Counted from the stretch's first letter, positions 42,271-51,317 are shown. The stretch is DNA of 64,000 bases from Streptomyces sp. Root1304 (GCF_001426405.1 NZ_LMEP01000022.1:125363-189362), one strand, 5' to 3'. The notes: a model not told the origin generated them from the letters alone. Translations and numbers: made by a program.

Positions 42271-42894
42271 TCAGCTGCCGCTCAGCGGCGACGCCCACGT
42301 CGGGTCGTGTCGGGATCTCCGCGTGAGGTGGGCCAGCAGGTGCTCCGCCGTGAGGGAGGCGGTGTCCTGCGGCGCACCTACTGCGGCCAGGGCCGCCATG
42401 AGCCGTGCCGATGCTGATTCCGGTACCTCCGGGTCGGTGAGGAGGGGAAGCAGCAGCAGGAAGCGGATGGTCGGGTCCTGGACTCCTTCGGCCGCAAAGG
42501 ACGGGTTGTCGGCCATCCGGATCAGTTCGCGCCATGTCAGCCCGGTGCCGGAGAAGTCTCCGTCCCAGCAGGCGATCTGCTCGACGCGGCTTCCGCCTGG
42601 AGGGCTGAGGAGGTAGTCGGTGCCGTAGTCGCCATCCAGGTTGCGGTAGACCAGCACGGCTCCGGGGCCGTCTCCCGTCGGCACTCTGAACACCGGCCAG
42701 CGTTCGGGATCGAAGAGGACCTCGGACAGGGCATCGACATCGGCGCCGTCCTCACCGAACCACTCCGGAACCGGCCGCTCAGCACACCCCCCGTCGCTGC
42801 ACATCGCCAGAAGGTAGTTCGACCAGAAGCCCGGCTGGACCAGCAGTGACTCGCCTGCCACCAACGGGCCGACGTCATATCCCTTGATCAGCAC
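42271..42894 (-). CDS. hypothetical protein
   Basis: A 207-residue cytoplasmic protein of no recognised family. Features are KGYDVGPLVAGESLLVQPGF at the N-terminus, EVLFDPERWPVFRVPTGDGP in the middle, and a helical C-terminal third (IRFLLLLPLLTDPEVPESAS and AEHLLAHLTRRS). The start at 42894 gives MLIKGYDVG; no clear partner gene exists. It is the last orphan gene before the xylose locus. Confidence 0.62.
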   Translation of the reverse strand: MLIKGYDVGPLVAGESLLVQPGFWSNYLLAMCSDGGCAERPVPEWFGEDGADVDALSEVLFDPERWPVFRVPTGDGPGAVLVYRNLDGDYGTDYLLSPPGGSRVEQIACWDGDFSGTGLTWRELIRMADNPSFAAEGVQDPTIRFLLLLPLLTDPEVPESASARLMAALAAVGAPQDTASLTAEHLLAHLTRRSRHDPTWASPLSGS

Positions 42895-43021
42895 CCCACG
42901 ATCCTGTCACCAGCCACCGACAGACAGCCCGGGAACGCCCCTACGCCCCGCCTGACCCGCCTGACCTGCCTGACCCACCTGCCCCGGCTGCCCCGCCTGC
43001 CCCCGACCCGACTGACGCACC

Positions 43022-44503
43022 TCACCCGCCCAGCAGCGTCGGCGCGGCGGCCGACAGGACGGCCTCGATCCGGTCCCAGGTCGCGGAGTCGCGGGTGACC
43101 GGGGGCAGGTCCCGGCCCGTTCCCGTACCCCAGGACGTCGCCAGCGCCACCGGGTCGGCGCCCGTCGCCGCCCCGGCCGCGAGGGCCGCCGCGCCGAGGG
43201 CGACCAGTTCGTCCGCGGCCGGGACGACCAGCGGTCGGCCGGACAGGCGCCGGACGGTCTCGGTCCATGTCCGGCCCCGCGCGCCGCCGCCGATCAGGCG
43301 CAGCGGCCGGTCCCGTACGGAGGGTTCGGCGGGGTCGAGTCCACAGGCGGCGAGGAGTTGGTCGAGGGCCCGCAACACCGTGAAGGCGGCTCCCTCGTAG
43401 GCGGCGCCGAGGACGGCCCGGGGGTCCGTGCCGTGCCGGAGGCCGGTGACCAGCCCGGCGGCATGGGGGAGGTCGGGGGTGCGTTCCCCATCGAGGTACG
43501 GAAGGACGACGACCTCTCCGCCGGGCGCCGCGTCCTCCCGGTCCAGGCCGAGCAGCCCGGCGAACCGGTCGACGGCGACGGTGCAGTTGAGGGTGCAGCC
43601 GAGCGGCAGGTACGTACCGTCCGTGGCGGCGAAGCCGGCAAGTCCGGGGTCGGCCGGGCGGGCGCGGGTGGCGGCGAAGACGGTGCCGGAGGTGCCGAGG
43701 CTGACGACCGGGTGGTCGAGGAGCCCGGCGCCGCCGAGGCCGAGGCCGACGGCGGCGGCCATGTTGTCGCCGGTTCCGGCGGCCACGGCGACCGTACGGG
43801 GCAGCCCGAGGGCCTCCGCGGCGGCCGGGGCGAGGGTGCCGACGCGGGTGGCGCCGCCGGGGGCCACGGCGGGCAACAGGGCCGGGTCGAGGCCGAGGAG
43901 GTCGAGGACGCCGGGGTCGTACGTGCCGGTGGCGGTCCCGTACCAGCAGGTTCCCGAGGCGTCCCCGGGGTCGGTCACGGCGAGTCCGGTGAGGCGTTCG
44001 GTGAGGAAGTCGTGCGGGAGGCGGACCCCGGTGGCGGCCTCCGCGTGGTGGGGTTCGTGCTCGCGCAGCCACTGCCATTTGGCGGCGGTCACGGAGGCGA
44101 CGGGGACGGAGCCGGTGCGTTCGAGCCAGGCCCCGGGGCCGCCGAGCCGGGTGGCGAGGGCGGCGGCCTGGGGGGCGGAGCGGGTGTCGTTCCAGAGCAG
44201 CGCGGGGCGCAGGGGGCGGGCGTCTGCGCCGAGGGCGACGAGGCCGTGCTGTTGTCCGGCCACGGCGATGCCGGTGACGGACCCGGCCGGGAGACCGGTG
44301 CCGTCGAGCGCGGCGCGGACGGCCGTGACGAGGGCGGTCCACCACTGCTCGGGGTCGCTCTCGCGCGCGCCCGAGGTGCCGGTCACGGTGTGCGGGGCTC
44401 GGCCGAGGGCGAGGAGTTCGCCGGTGTCGGCGTCGACGGCGACGGCCTTGGTGGACTGCGTGGAGCTGTCCACACCGATCACGACGGAGCGGCTGGTGGG
44501 CAC
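43022..44503 (-). CDS. xylB: xylulokinase
   Basis: A 493-residue FGGY-family kinase that phosphorylates D-xylulose with ATP. The N-terminal phosphate loop is VVIGVDSSTQSTKAV, and the catalytic Asp region is LLWNDTRSAPQ with AVAGQQHGLVAL before it. C-terminal family motifs include GTSGTVFAATR, YEGAAFTVLRALDQL and LIGGGARGRTWTETVRRLSG. The GTG at 44503 follows AGAGGTGACGG. It is divergent from xylA over a 279-base shared control region. Length is typical. Confidence 0.95.
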   Translation of the reverse strand: MPTSRSVVIGVDSSTQSTKAVAVDADTGELLALGRAPHTVTGTSGARESDPEQWWTALVTAVRAALDGTGLPAGSVTGIAVAGQQHGLVALGADARPLRPALLWNDTRSAPQAAALATRLGGPGAWLERTGSVPVASVTAAKWQWLREHEPHHAEAATGVRLPHDFLTERLTGLAVTDPGDASGTCWYGTATGTYDPGVLDLLGLDPALLPAVAPGGATRVGTLAPAAAEALGLPRTVAVAAGTGDNMAAAVGLGLGGAGLLDHPVVSLGTSGTVFAATRARPADPGLAGFAATDGTYLPLGCTLNCTVAVDRFAGLLGLDREDAAPGGEVVVLPYLDGERTPDLPHAAGLVTGLRHGTDPRAVLGAAYEGAAFTVLRALDQLLAACGLDPAEPSVRDRPLRLIGGGARGRTWTETVRRLSGRPLVVPAADELVALGAAALAAGAATGADPVALATSWGTGTGRDLPPVTRDSATWDRIEAVLSAAAPTLLGG

Positions 44504-44562
44504 CCGTCACCTCTTCTCTCGGCTCGCGGCCCGATGCGGATCGGGCGCCGTACGTCGGACAT

Positions 44563-44612
44563 CGTTCATCGGTCATCGGACAGCAGGCATCGGGCATCGG
44601 GCATCGGTGCGA
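44563..44612. repeat. short CATCGG-type tandem repeats in xyl promoter region
   Basis: CATCG(G/T)(G/T/A) units of mostly 7 bases recur about six times here, for example GCATCGGGCATCGGGCATCG, upstream of xylB. They may be slippage products; a regulatory role is not evident. Confidence 0.45.
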
Positions 44613-44734
44613 CAGCTCGACGCGCGACGCGCGACGGGCATCGGGCCGCGAAGCCGCCCGTAAAGCCGCTCGGCCGCGAAGCCGTCCCTTCGATCGCTCG
44701 ATCGGGTCTGGCGCCCGGCGGCCCCCTTCCCGTA

Positions 44735-44755
44735 TTAGTTATCTCAGAAAACAAA
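44735..44755. promoter_or_regulatory. candidate ROK/XylR operator between xylB and xylA
   Basis: TTAGTT-N9-AACAAA is an imperfect inverted repeat (5 of 6 pairs) in the only AT-rich stretch of the spacer, 27 bases before the xylA start. AT-rich TTAGTTT-like half-sites are known for XylR repressors of the ROK family. The repressor is inferred. Confidence 0.5.
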
Positions 44756-44782
44756 TCCGCCCGCCAGTAGCAGGGAGACACC

Positions 44783-45952
44783 ATGACCGAGCGCTTCTCA
44801 CCCACCCCCGAGGACCGTTTCACGTTCGGTCTGTGGACCGTGGGCTGGCAGGGCCGCGACCCCTTCGGCGACGCCACCCGCCCGGCCCTCGACCCCGTCG
44901 AGACCGTGGAACGGCTCGCCGCCCTCGGCGCGTACGGCGTCACCTTCCACGACGACGACCTCATCCCCTTCGGCGCCGCGGACGGCGAGCGCGACGCGGC
45001 CGTGAAGCGGTTCCGCGCCGCCCTCGACCGCACCGGGCTGGCGGTGCCGATGGCCACCACGAACCTCTTCACCCATCCCGTCTTCAAGGACGGCGCCTTC
45101 ACCTCCAACGACCGGGACGTACGCCGCTTCGCCCTGCGCAAGACCCTCCGCAACATCGACCTCGCCGTCGAACTCGGGGCGAACGTGTACGTGGCCTGGG
45201 GCGGCCGGGAGGGCGCCGAGTCCGGTGCGGCGAAGGACGTCCGGGTCGCCCTCGACCGGCTGAAGGAGGCCTTCGACCTGCTCGGCCAGTACGTCACCGA
45301 GCAGGGCTACGACCTGCGGTTCGCGATCGAGCCCAAGCCCAACGAGCCGCGCGGCGACATCCTGCTGCCCACGATCGGCCACGCGCTCGCCTTCATCGAG
45401 CGCCTGGAGCGCCCCGAGCTCGTCGGGGTGAACCCGGAGACCGGCCACGAACAGATGGCGGGACTGAACTTCCCGCACGGCATCGCGCAGGCGCTGTGGG
45501 CGGGCAAGCTCTTCCACATCGACCTGAACGGCCAGTCGGGCATCAAGTACGACCAGGACCTCCGCTTCGGGGCGGGGGACCTGCGCCAGGCGTTCTGGCT
45601 GGTCGACCTGCTGGAGTCGGCCGGCTACGAGGGTCCGCGCCACTTCGACTTCAAGCCGGTGCGCACGGACGGCGCCGACGGGGTCTGGGAGTCCGCGAAG
45701 AACTGCATGCGCAACTACCTCGTCCTCAAGGAGCGCACGGCTGCCTTCCGCGCGGACCCGGACGTCCGCGACGCCCTGTCCGCCTCCCGGCTGCCCGAAC
45801 TCTCCGCCCCCACGGCCGCTGACGGGCTCGCGGGGCTGCTCGCCGACCCGACGGCGTACGAGACCTTCGACGTGGACGCGGCGGCGGCTCGTTCGATGGC
45901 CTTCGAACACCTCGACCAACTGGCCCTGGAGCACCTCCTCGGCGTTCGCTGA
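44783..45952 (+). CDS. xylA: xylose isomerase
   Basis: A 389-residue cytoplasmic enzyme converting D-xylose to D-xylulose (and glucose to fructose). It matches the short Streptomyces type: FTFGLWTVGWQGRDPFGDAT at the start, catalytic His in GVTFHDDDL, metal ligands in IEPKPNEPRGD, NPETGHEQMAG and HIDLNGQ, with KYDQDLRFGAGD. The ATG at 44783 follows AGGGAGAC. It is divergent from xylB and probably induced by xylose through the site at 44735-44755. Confidence 0.97.
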   Translation: MTERFSPTPEDRFTFGLWTVGWQGRDPFGDATRPALDPVETVERLAALGAYGVTFHDDDLIPFGAADGERDAAVKRFRAALDRTGLAVPMATTNLFTHPVFKDGAFTSNDRDVRRFALRKTLRNIDLAVELGANVYVAWGGREGAESGAAKDVRVALDRLKEAFDLLGQYVTEQGYDLRFAIEPKPNEPRGDILLPTIGHALAFIERLERPELVGVNPETGHEQMAGLNFPHGIAQALWAGKLFHIDLNGQSGIKYDQDLRFGAGDLRQAFWLVDLLESAGYEGPRHFDFKPVRTDGADGVWESAKNCMRNYLVLKERTAAFRADPDVRDALSASRLPELSAPTAADGLAGLLADPTAYETFDVDAAAARSMAFEHLDQLALEHLLGVR

Positions 45953-46022
45953 GGCGGGTGTTCGGGGCCGCCCCCTGCGAGACTACGGACCGCCCCGCCG
46001 GAACCGTCCCCGAGGACCCGTG

Positions 46023-46739
46023 ATGCGTGTCGCCCTCTTCGTCACCTGCGTCAACGACGCCGTCTTCCCCGCGACGGGGGTGGCCACCGTCCGGGTCCTC
46101 GAACGCCTGGGCGTGACCGTCGACTTCCCCGCCGCGCAGACCTGCTGCGGGCAGCCGCAGTTCAACACCGGGTACCGCACCGAGACCGCGCCGCTGGTGC
46201 GGCGCACGGTGCGGGCCTTCGAGGGGTACGCGTACGTGGTCACCCCCTCGGGCTCGTGCGCGGCGATGGTCCGCCACCACTACGCCTCGTTCGGCGCGGA
46301 GGCGGCGGGCCTGGCCCCGCGGGTGTACGAGCTGACGGAGTTCCTGGTGGACGTGCTGGGCGTCACGGACGTGGGCGCGTACTTCCCGCACCGGGTGACG
46401 TACCACCCGTCCTGCCACGGCCTGCGGCTGCTCGGGCTCGGGGAGCGGCCCCGGCGGCTCCTGGAGGCGGTGAAGGGCCTTGAGCTGGTGGAGCTGCCGG
46501 GTGCGGAGGAGTGCTGCGGCTTCGGCGGCACCTTCGCGGTGAAGAACCCGGACGTGTCGGCGGCGATGGGCGCCGACAAGATCACGAACGCGCTGTCCAC
46601 CGGTGCCGAGGTGCTGTGCGGCGCCGACAACTCCTGTCTGCTGCACGTGGGCGGCATGCTGGACCGGCAGGGTGCGCCGCTGCGCGCGGTGCACCTGGCG
46701 GACATCCTGGCGAGCACGGAAGAGGAGCCCTGGCGGTGA
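46023..46739 (+). CDS. lutA: L-lactate utilisation Fe-S protein LutA
   Basis: A 238-residue protein with two CCG (DUF224) domains: QTCCGQPQFNTGY and EECCGFGGTFAVKN, each with a second half ending GSCAAM or NSCLLH. LutA is one of three subunits that oxidise L-lactate to pyruvate with Fe-S clusters. The ATG at 46023 follows GAGGACCC. Its stop overlaps the GTG start of lutB. It lies 70 bases after xylA on the same strand. Confidence 0.93.
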   Translation: MRVALFVTCVNDAVFPATGVATVRVLERLGVTVDFPAAQTCCGQPQFNTGYRTETAPLVRRTVRAFEGYAYVVTPSGSCAAMVRHHYASFGAEAAGLAPRVYELTEFLVDVLGVTDVGAYFPHRVTYHPSCHGLRLLGLGERPRRLLEAVKGLELVELPGAEECCGFGGTFAVKNPDVSAAMGADKITNALSTGAEVLCGADNSCLLHVGGMLDRQGAPLRAVHLADILASTEEEPWR

Positions 46740-48160
46740 GCGGAACCTTCGTCGGCATGCCGGCGTTCCCCGAGGCGGCGCGGACGGCGGTCGGGGACGC
46801 CACCCTGCGCGCCAACCTGCGGCACGCCACCCACACCATCCGGGACAAGCGGGCGCGCGCGGTCGCGGAGCTCGACGACTGGGCGGAGCTGCGGGAGGCC
46901 GGGAAACAGATCAAGGACCGGACGCTCCGTCACCTGGACACGCATCTACTCCAGTTGGAGGAGTCGGTGACGGCGGCCGGCGGGACCGTGCACTGGGCGG
47001 CCGACGCGGCGGAGGCCAACCGGATCGTCACCGCGCTCGTGAAGGCCACCGGCGAGACGGAGGTCGTCAAGGTCAAGTCGATGGCCACGCAGGAGATCGG
47101 GCTCAACGAGCACCTGGAGGCGGAGGGCATCGCCGCCTACGAGACGGACCTCGCCGAGCTGATCGTGCAGCTCGGCGAGGACCGCCCCTCGCATATCCTG
47201 GTCCCGGCGATCCACCGCAACCGGGGCGAGATCCGGGACATCTTCCGCGAGAGAATGGGGAGTTGGGGCCGCCCGGCGCCGGAGGGTCTCAGTGACTCCC
47301 CGGCCGAACTCGCGGAGGCGGCCCGGCTGCACCTGCGCGAGAAGTTCCTGCGGGCCGAGGTCGGGATCTCGGGCGCCAACTTCATGGTGGCCGAGACCGG
47401 CACCCTCGTCGTCGTCGAGTCCGAGGGCAACGGGCGCATGTGCCTGACCCTGCCGGAGACCCTGATCTCCGTCGTCGGCATCGAGAAGGTGGTGCCGACC
47501 TGGCGGGACCTGGAGGTGTTCCTCCAGACGCTGCCGCGTTCGTCGACGGCCGAGCGGATGAACCCGTACACCAGCACCTGGACCGGCACCACCGACGACG
47601 ACGGTCCGGGCACCTTCCACCTCGTGCTCCTCGACAACGGGCGCACCGACGCCCTCGCCGACGAGGTGGGACGGCAGGCGCTGCGCTGCATCCGCTGCTC
47701 GGCCTGCCTCAACGTCTGCCCGGTGTACGAGCGAGCCGGCGGACACGCGTACGGCTCCGTCTACCCCGGGCCCATCGGCGCGATCCTCACCCCGCAGCTC
47801 CGGGGCACCGTGAGCGAGATCGACGCCTCCCTGCCGTACGCCTCCTCGCTGTGCGGTGCCTGTTACGAGGTGTGCCCGGTCGCCATCGACATCCCCGAGG
47901 TCCTGGTGCACCTGCGCGAGCGGGTGGCCGGGGAGGGCGGGAAGGGGCACCGCCTCGAACGGGCCGCGATCAGGGCCGCCTCCTGGGTGCTCGACCATCC
48001 GGCCGCCCTGGTGACGGGCGAGCGCCTCGCCTCCGCCACGCGTGCGTTGCACCCGAAGCGGCTGCCGGGGCCCGGGGCGCGCCAGTGGTCCGAGCACCGG
48101 AACCTGCCCGAACTGCCGGCCGAGCCGTTCCGCGACTGGTGGAAGAAGAACCGCACGTGA
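46736..48160 (+). CDS. lutB: L-lactate utilisation Fe-S protein LutB
   Basis: A 474-residue iron-sulfur subunit. The LUD domain is visible as VKVKSMATQEIGLNEHLEAE and ISGANFMVAETGTLVVVESE. Two ferredoxin-like cluster sites follow: CIRCSACLNVCPVY and CGACYEVCPVAIDIP. The C-terminal segment EPFRDWWKKNR is typical. GTG 46736 overlaps the lutA stop (GTGA). It forms the lactate oxidation complex with LutA and LutC. Confidence 0.95.
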   Translation: MSGTFVGMPAFPEAARTAVGDATLRANLRHATHTIRDKRARAVAELDDWAELREAGKQIKDRTLRHLDTHLLQLEESVTAAGGTVHWAADAAEANRIVTALVKATGETEVVKVKSMATQEIGLNEHLEAEGIAAYETDLAELIVQLGEDRPSHILVPAIHRNRGEIRDIFRERMGSWGRPAPEGLSDSPAELAEAARLHLREKFLRAEVGISGANFMVAETGTLVVVESEGNGRMCLTLPETLISVVGIEKVVPTWRDLEVFLQTLPRSSTAERMNPYTSTWTGTTDDDGPGTFHLVLLDNGRTDALADEVGRQALRCIRCSACLNVCPVYERAGGHAYGSVYPGPIGAILTPQLRGTVSEIDASLPYASSLCGACYEVCPVAIDIPEVLVHLRERVAGEGGKGHRLERAAIRAASWVLDHPAALVTGERLASATRALHPKRLPGPGARQWSEHRNLPELPAEPFRDWWKKNRT

Positions 48161-48174
48161 CGGAGGACTCGCCC

Positions 48175-48927
48175 ATGACCGACGACACCACCGGAGACAG
48201 CCTCGTCCCCAGCGCCGGAGGCACCCCCGACCCCACCACCGGCCCCAGCGCCGGAGGCATCCCCGGCCCCACCACCGGCCCCGGTGCGGACCCCGCCCCC
48301 GGCGGCTCCCGCGCGCAGGTCCTCGCCCGGATCCGTGCCGCTGTCGCCGACGCCCCCGAAGCCCCGGACGTCACCCGCGCCTACCGGACGAGTCACACTC
48401 CCGCCGGCCCCGACGGGCTGCTCGACCTCCTGCACGAGAACCTCGTCGACTACCGAGCCCACGTCCACCGCGCCACCCCGGACGGCGTCCCCGCGCTGGT
48501 CGCCCGGCTCCTCGCGGAGCGCGGCGCCCGCAGTGTCGTCGTTCCGCCCGGACTGCCCGAGGAGTGGCTCGCCGCGACCGGGGCCGACCGGTGCGGCGAC
48601 GAGCCCCGGCTCACGCCGTCCGCGCTCGACGGGATCGACGCCGTGGTGACCGGCTGCGCGCTCGCGGTCGCGGAGACGGGCACGATCGTCCTCGACGGCG
48701 GCCCGGGGCAGGGCCGCCGCGCCCTCACCCTCGTACCCGATCTCCACATCTGTGTGGTCCGTGCGCCGGAGCAGGTGGTGGCCTCCGTTCCCGAGGCGCT
48801 CCCCCGGCTCGACCCGTCGCGCCCGCTGACCTGGATCTCGGGGCCGTCCGCGACGAGCGACATCGAACTCGACCGGGTCGAGGGCGTGCACGGTCCCCGC
48901 ACCCTGGAAGTGATCCTGGTGCGGTGA
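48175..48927 (+). CDS. lutC: L-lactate utilisation protein LutC
   Basis: A 250-residue LUD-domain subunit. The core reads DAVVTGCALAVAETGTIVLD and RALTLVPDLHICVVRAPEQV with SGPSATSDIELDRVEGVHGP at the end. The first 35 residues are an extra Pro/Thr/Gly-rich segment built from a 14-residue repeat (AGGTPDPTTGPS, AGGIPGPTTGPG). The ATG at 48175 is preceded by GGAGG at 8 bases; GTG 48157 overlapping lutB is also possible. Confidence 0.92.
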   Translation: MTDDTTGDSLVPSAGGTPDPTTGPSAGGIPGPTTGPGADPAPGGSRAQVLARIRAAVADAPEAPDVTRAYRTSHTPAGPDGLLDLLHENLVDYRAHVHRATPDGVPALVARLLAERGARSVVVPPGLPEEWLAATGADRCGDEPRLTPSALDGIDAVVTGCALAVAETGTIVLDGGPGQGRRALTLVPDLHICVVRAPEQVVASVPEALPRLDPSRPLTWISGPSATSDIELDRVEGVHGPRTLEVILVR

Positions 48928-48933
48928 AGCGTG

Positions 48934-48958
48934 ACGGGCGCGTACACCGTGCGCCCGT
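48934..48958 (+). terminator. terminator of lutABC
   Basis: ACGGGCGC and GCGCCCGT pair perfectly across a 9-base loop 7 bases after the lutC stop. Confidence 0.65.
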
Positions 48959-49034
48959 GCGACCGGACGCTTCCCGTTGCCCGACCAGGCCGCTTTCCCT
49001 GAGGGCGAGTTGCGCGGAAGCGTCCGTTTTCTTT

Positions 49035-49048
49035 CCAAGAAACCTTGG
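49035..49048. promoter_or_regulatory. CCAAG-AAAC-CTTGG palindrome upstream of subtilase
   Basis: Five-base arms with a 4-base centre, in an AT-richer stretch about 130 bases before the subtilase start. It is a candidate operator; no known consensus was matched. Confidence 0.4.
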
Positions 49049-49113
49049 TGAGAAGGTCATGGATCTGTGAAGGCCCTTTGATTTGCACTCGTCAATCGGT
49101 CAGGGTTTCGAGC

Positions 49114-49144
49114 GGGCCGCCGGAGAGTTTCCTGTCGGCGGCCC
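49114..49144 (+). promoter_or_regulatory. 9-bp hairpin in the subtilase leader
   Basis: GGGCCGCCG and CGGCGGCCC enclose a 13-base loop, ending 36 bases before the GTG start. It is either an mRNA leader hairpin or the terminator of a transcript coming from upstream. Confidence 0.45.
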
Positions 49145-49180
49145 AACCCCCCACAAATCCTGACGAGAAGAGGCCATTTC

Positions 49181-50395
49181 GTGGCAACTCACAAGCGTGC
49201 CCGCACCCTCAGGAACTCCCTCGCCGTCGCGACTGCGATCGTCGCAGCGGCGGGCGTGACCGTCGCCGTCGGCCCGTTCGCCGGCGCGAGCCCGGCTCCC
49301 GCCGAGGGGACCGTCTACGGCCTCGGCGCCCAGAACGCCGTGGCGGGCAGCTACGTCGTCCTGCTCGACGGAAAGACCGACAAGGCCGGGAAGTCCGAGC
49401 TGGCCAAGGAGTACGGCGGCACCCTGCGCCGCAGCTACGACTCCAGCGTCAACGGGTTCTCGGTCAACAACCTCACCGAGACCGAGGCCAAGCGGCTCGC
49501 CGCCGACCCCTCGGTCGCGAAGGTGGTCCAGAACCGCACGTTCTCCATCAGCGCCACCCAGGAGGACCCGCCGTCCTGGGGCCTCGACCGCGTCGACCAG
49601 ACCGACACCGCCGGGGACCAGAAGTACACCTACCCCGACGCCGCCGGCGAGGGCGTCACCGCCTACGTCATCGACACCGGAGTCCGCGTCAGCCACCAGG
49701 ACTTCGGCGGCCGCGCCTCGGACGGCTTCGACGCGGTCGACAACGACGAGACGGCGCAGGACGGCAACGGCCACGGCACCCACGTCGCCGGCACGATCGC
49801 GGGAACCGGTCACGGCATCGCCAAGAAGGCGAAGATCGTCGCCGTCCGCGTCCTCGACGACAACGGCTCGGGCACCACCGAGCAGGTCATCGCGGGCATC
49901 GACTGGGTCACCAAGAACCACCAGGGCCCGTCCGTCGCCAACATGAGTCTCGGCGGCGGCGCCGACCCCGCCCTCGACGAGGCCGTCAAGAAGGCCATCG
50001 CCTCCGGCGTCACCTTCGGTGTCGCCGCCGGAAACGAGTCCTCCGACGCCGGGCAGGGCTCCCCGTCCCGCGTGACCGAGGCGATCACCGTCGCCTCCTC
50101 CACCAAGGACGACCAGCAGTCGAGCTTCTCCAACTTCGGCTCGGTCGTGGACCTCTACGCCCCCGGCTCGGAGATCACCTCCGCCTGGAACGACAGCGAC
50201 ACCGGCACCAAGACCATCTCCGGCACCTCCATGGCCACCCCGCACGTGGTCGGCGCCGCCGCCGTCTACCTCGCCGGCCACCCGGACGCCACCCCCGCCC
50301 AGGTCGCGGACGCCCTCGTCGGCGGAGCCACCTCCGACAAGATAGGCAACGCGAGCCCCGGCACCGCCAACAAGCTCCTGAAGATCGTCGAGTAA
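49181..50395 (+). CDS. secreted subtilisin-like serine protease (S8) with I9 propeptide
   Basis: A 404-residue preproprotease. Residues 1-36 are a signal peptide, followed by an inhibitor_I9 propeptide (about 48-118: GSYVVLLDGKTDK, GGTLRRSYDSSVNGFSVN). The catalytic triad is Asp in YVIDTGVR (near 164), His in NGHGTHVAGT (near 201) and Ser in GTSMATPH (near 350); oxyanion Asn lies in AAGNESS. The GTG at 49181 has AGAAGAGGCC upstream. A strong terminator follows. It is a typical extracellular protease of the proteinase K type. Confidence 0.95.
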   Translation: MATHKRARTLRNSLAVATAIVAAAGVTVAVGPFAGASPAPAEGTVYGLGAQNAVAGSYVVLLDGKTDKAGKSELAKEYGGTLRRSYDSSVNGFSVNNLTETEAKRLAADPSVAKVVQNRTFSISATQEDPPSWGLDRVDQTDTAGDQKYTYPDAAGEGVTAYVIDTGVRVSHQDFGGRASDGFDAVDNDETAQDGNGHGTHVAGTIAGTGHGIAKKAKIVAVRVLDDNGSGTTEQVIAGIDWVTKNHQGPSVANMSLGGGADPALDEAVKKAIASGVTFGVAAGNESSDAGQGSPSRVTEAITVASSTKDDQQSSFSNFGSVVDLYAPGSEITSAWNDSDTGTKTISGTSMATPHVVGAAAVYLAGHPDATPAQVADALVGGATSDKIGNASPGTANKLLKIVE

Positions 50396-50410
50396 CCAGC
50401 GACGCACGGG

Positions 50411-50459
50411 ACGACGGCCCGTTCCGCCCCTTCCCGGGGGCGGGACGGGCCGCCGTCGT
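50411..50459 (+). terminator. long GC-rich terminator after subtilase
   Basis: Arms 50411-50430 and 50436-50459 pair over about 20 positions (ACGACGG...CCCGTTCCGCCCC) with a 2-base bulge and a 5-base loop. Confidence 0.72.
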
Positions 50460-50488
50460 GTGCGGGTCGCGGCGCCGCTCGTGCCGGG

Positions 50489-51214
50489 TCAGTCCGTGAC
50501 GGGCAGGCACTCGGCGAGGAGGGCGACGATGTCCTGCCAGGCCCGCTGGGCGTGCCGCGGGTGGTGGCCGACGCCGGGGCGCACGGTGTGGCCGACCGTC
50601 GGGTGGTGGAAGGCGTGAAGGGCTCCTCCGTAGACCACGAGACGCCAGTCGACTCCCGCGGCCTGCATCTCCGCGGTGAACGCCTCCCGTTGCGCGGGCG
50701 GCATGATCGGGTCTTCCGCCCCGACCCCGGCCCATACCGGGCAGCGAATGCGCGCCGCCTCGCCCGGTCGGCCCGTGGTCAGTGCGTTGACCGTCCCGAT
50801 CGCACGCAGGTCGACGCCGTCACGGCCGAGTTCCAGTACGACCGCGCCCCCGGTGCCGTAGCCGACGGCGGCGATCCGGTCGGGGTCGGCCCGGGGTTCG
50901 GCACGCAACACGTCGAGCGCTGCGTGACCGATTCCTCGCATACGGTCGGGATCGGCGAGCAGCGGCATGCAGCGGGCCAGCATGTCCTCGGGTTCCTCCA
51001 AGTAGCGTCCGCCGTGGAGGTCGAAGGCCAGCGCCACGTACCCCAGCTCGGCGAGAGCCTCGGCCCGACGGCGCTCGACGTCGCTGAGTCCCACCCCCTC
51101 GGGTCCGATCAGGACCGCGGGCCGGCGCTCGGCACCGGCCGGGAGCGCGAGGTGTCCGATCATCGTCAGGTTGTCGGCCGGGTATTCGACCGTACGGGTG
51201 GTGACCGTCGTCAT
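50489..51214 (-). CDS. dienelactone hydrolase-like protein with altered nucleophile elbow
   Basis: A 241-residue alpha/beta-hydrolase of the dienelactone hydrolase family. The elbow, usually GYCxGG, reads AAVGYGTGGAVVLELG, so the nucleophilic Cys/Ser position is Gly. The Asp (GAEDPIMPPAQR) and His (YGGALHAFHHP) positions are present. Unless Thr substitutes, it may not hydrolyse esters by the usual route. The ATG at 51214 starts MTTVTTRTVEYPADN. It is divergent from the pectin operon regulator but has no clear link to it. Confidence 0.85.
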   Translation of the reverse strand: MTTVTTRTVEYPADNLTMIGHLALPAGAERRPAVLIGPEGVGLSDVERRRAEALAELGYVALAFDLHGGRYLEEPEDMLARCMPLLADPDRMRGIGHAALDVLRAEPRADPDRIAAVGYGTGGAVVLELGRDGVDLRAIGTVNALTTGRPGEAARIRCPVWAGVGAEDPIMPPAQREAFTAEMQAAGVDWRLVVYGGALHAFHHPTVGHTVRPGVGHHPRHAQRAWQDIVALLAECLPVTD

Positions 51215-51317
51215 GCGACTCGACGGTAATCGTCGGCGCGCCCACTCGGGGTGGTGTTCACCGATGGCAGACAGCGGTCCGGCCCGACGACATCACCCCG
51301 CCGCACCGACGACCCCC

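Noticed and set aside
42888..44597. Pro/Arg-rich minus-strand frame overlapping xylB
   Set aside because: Alternative frame of xylB with no domain content.
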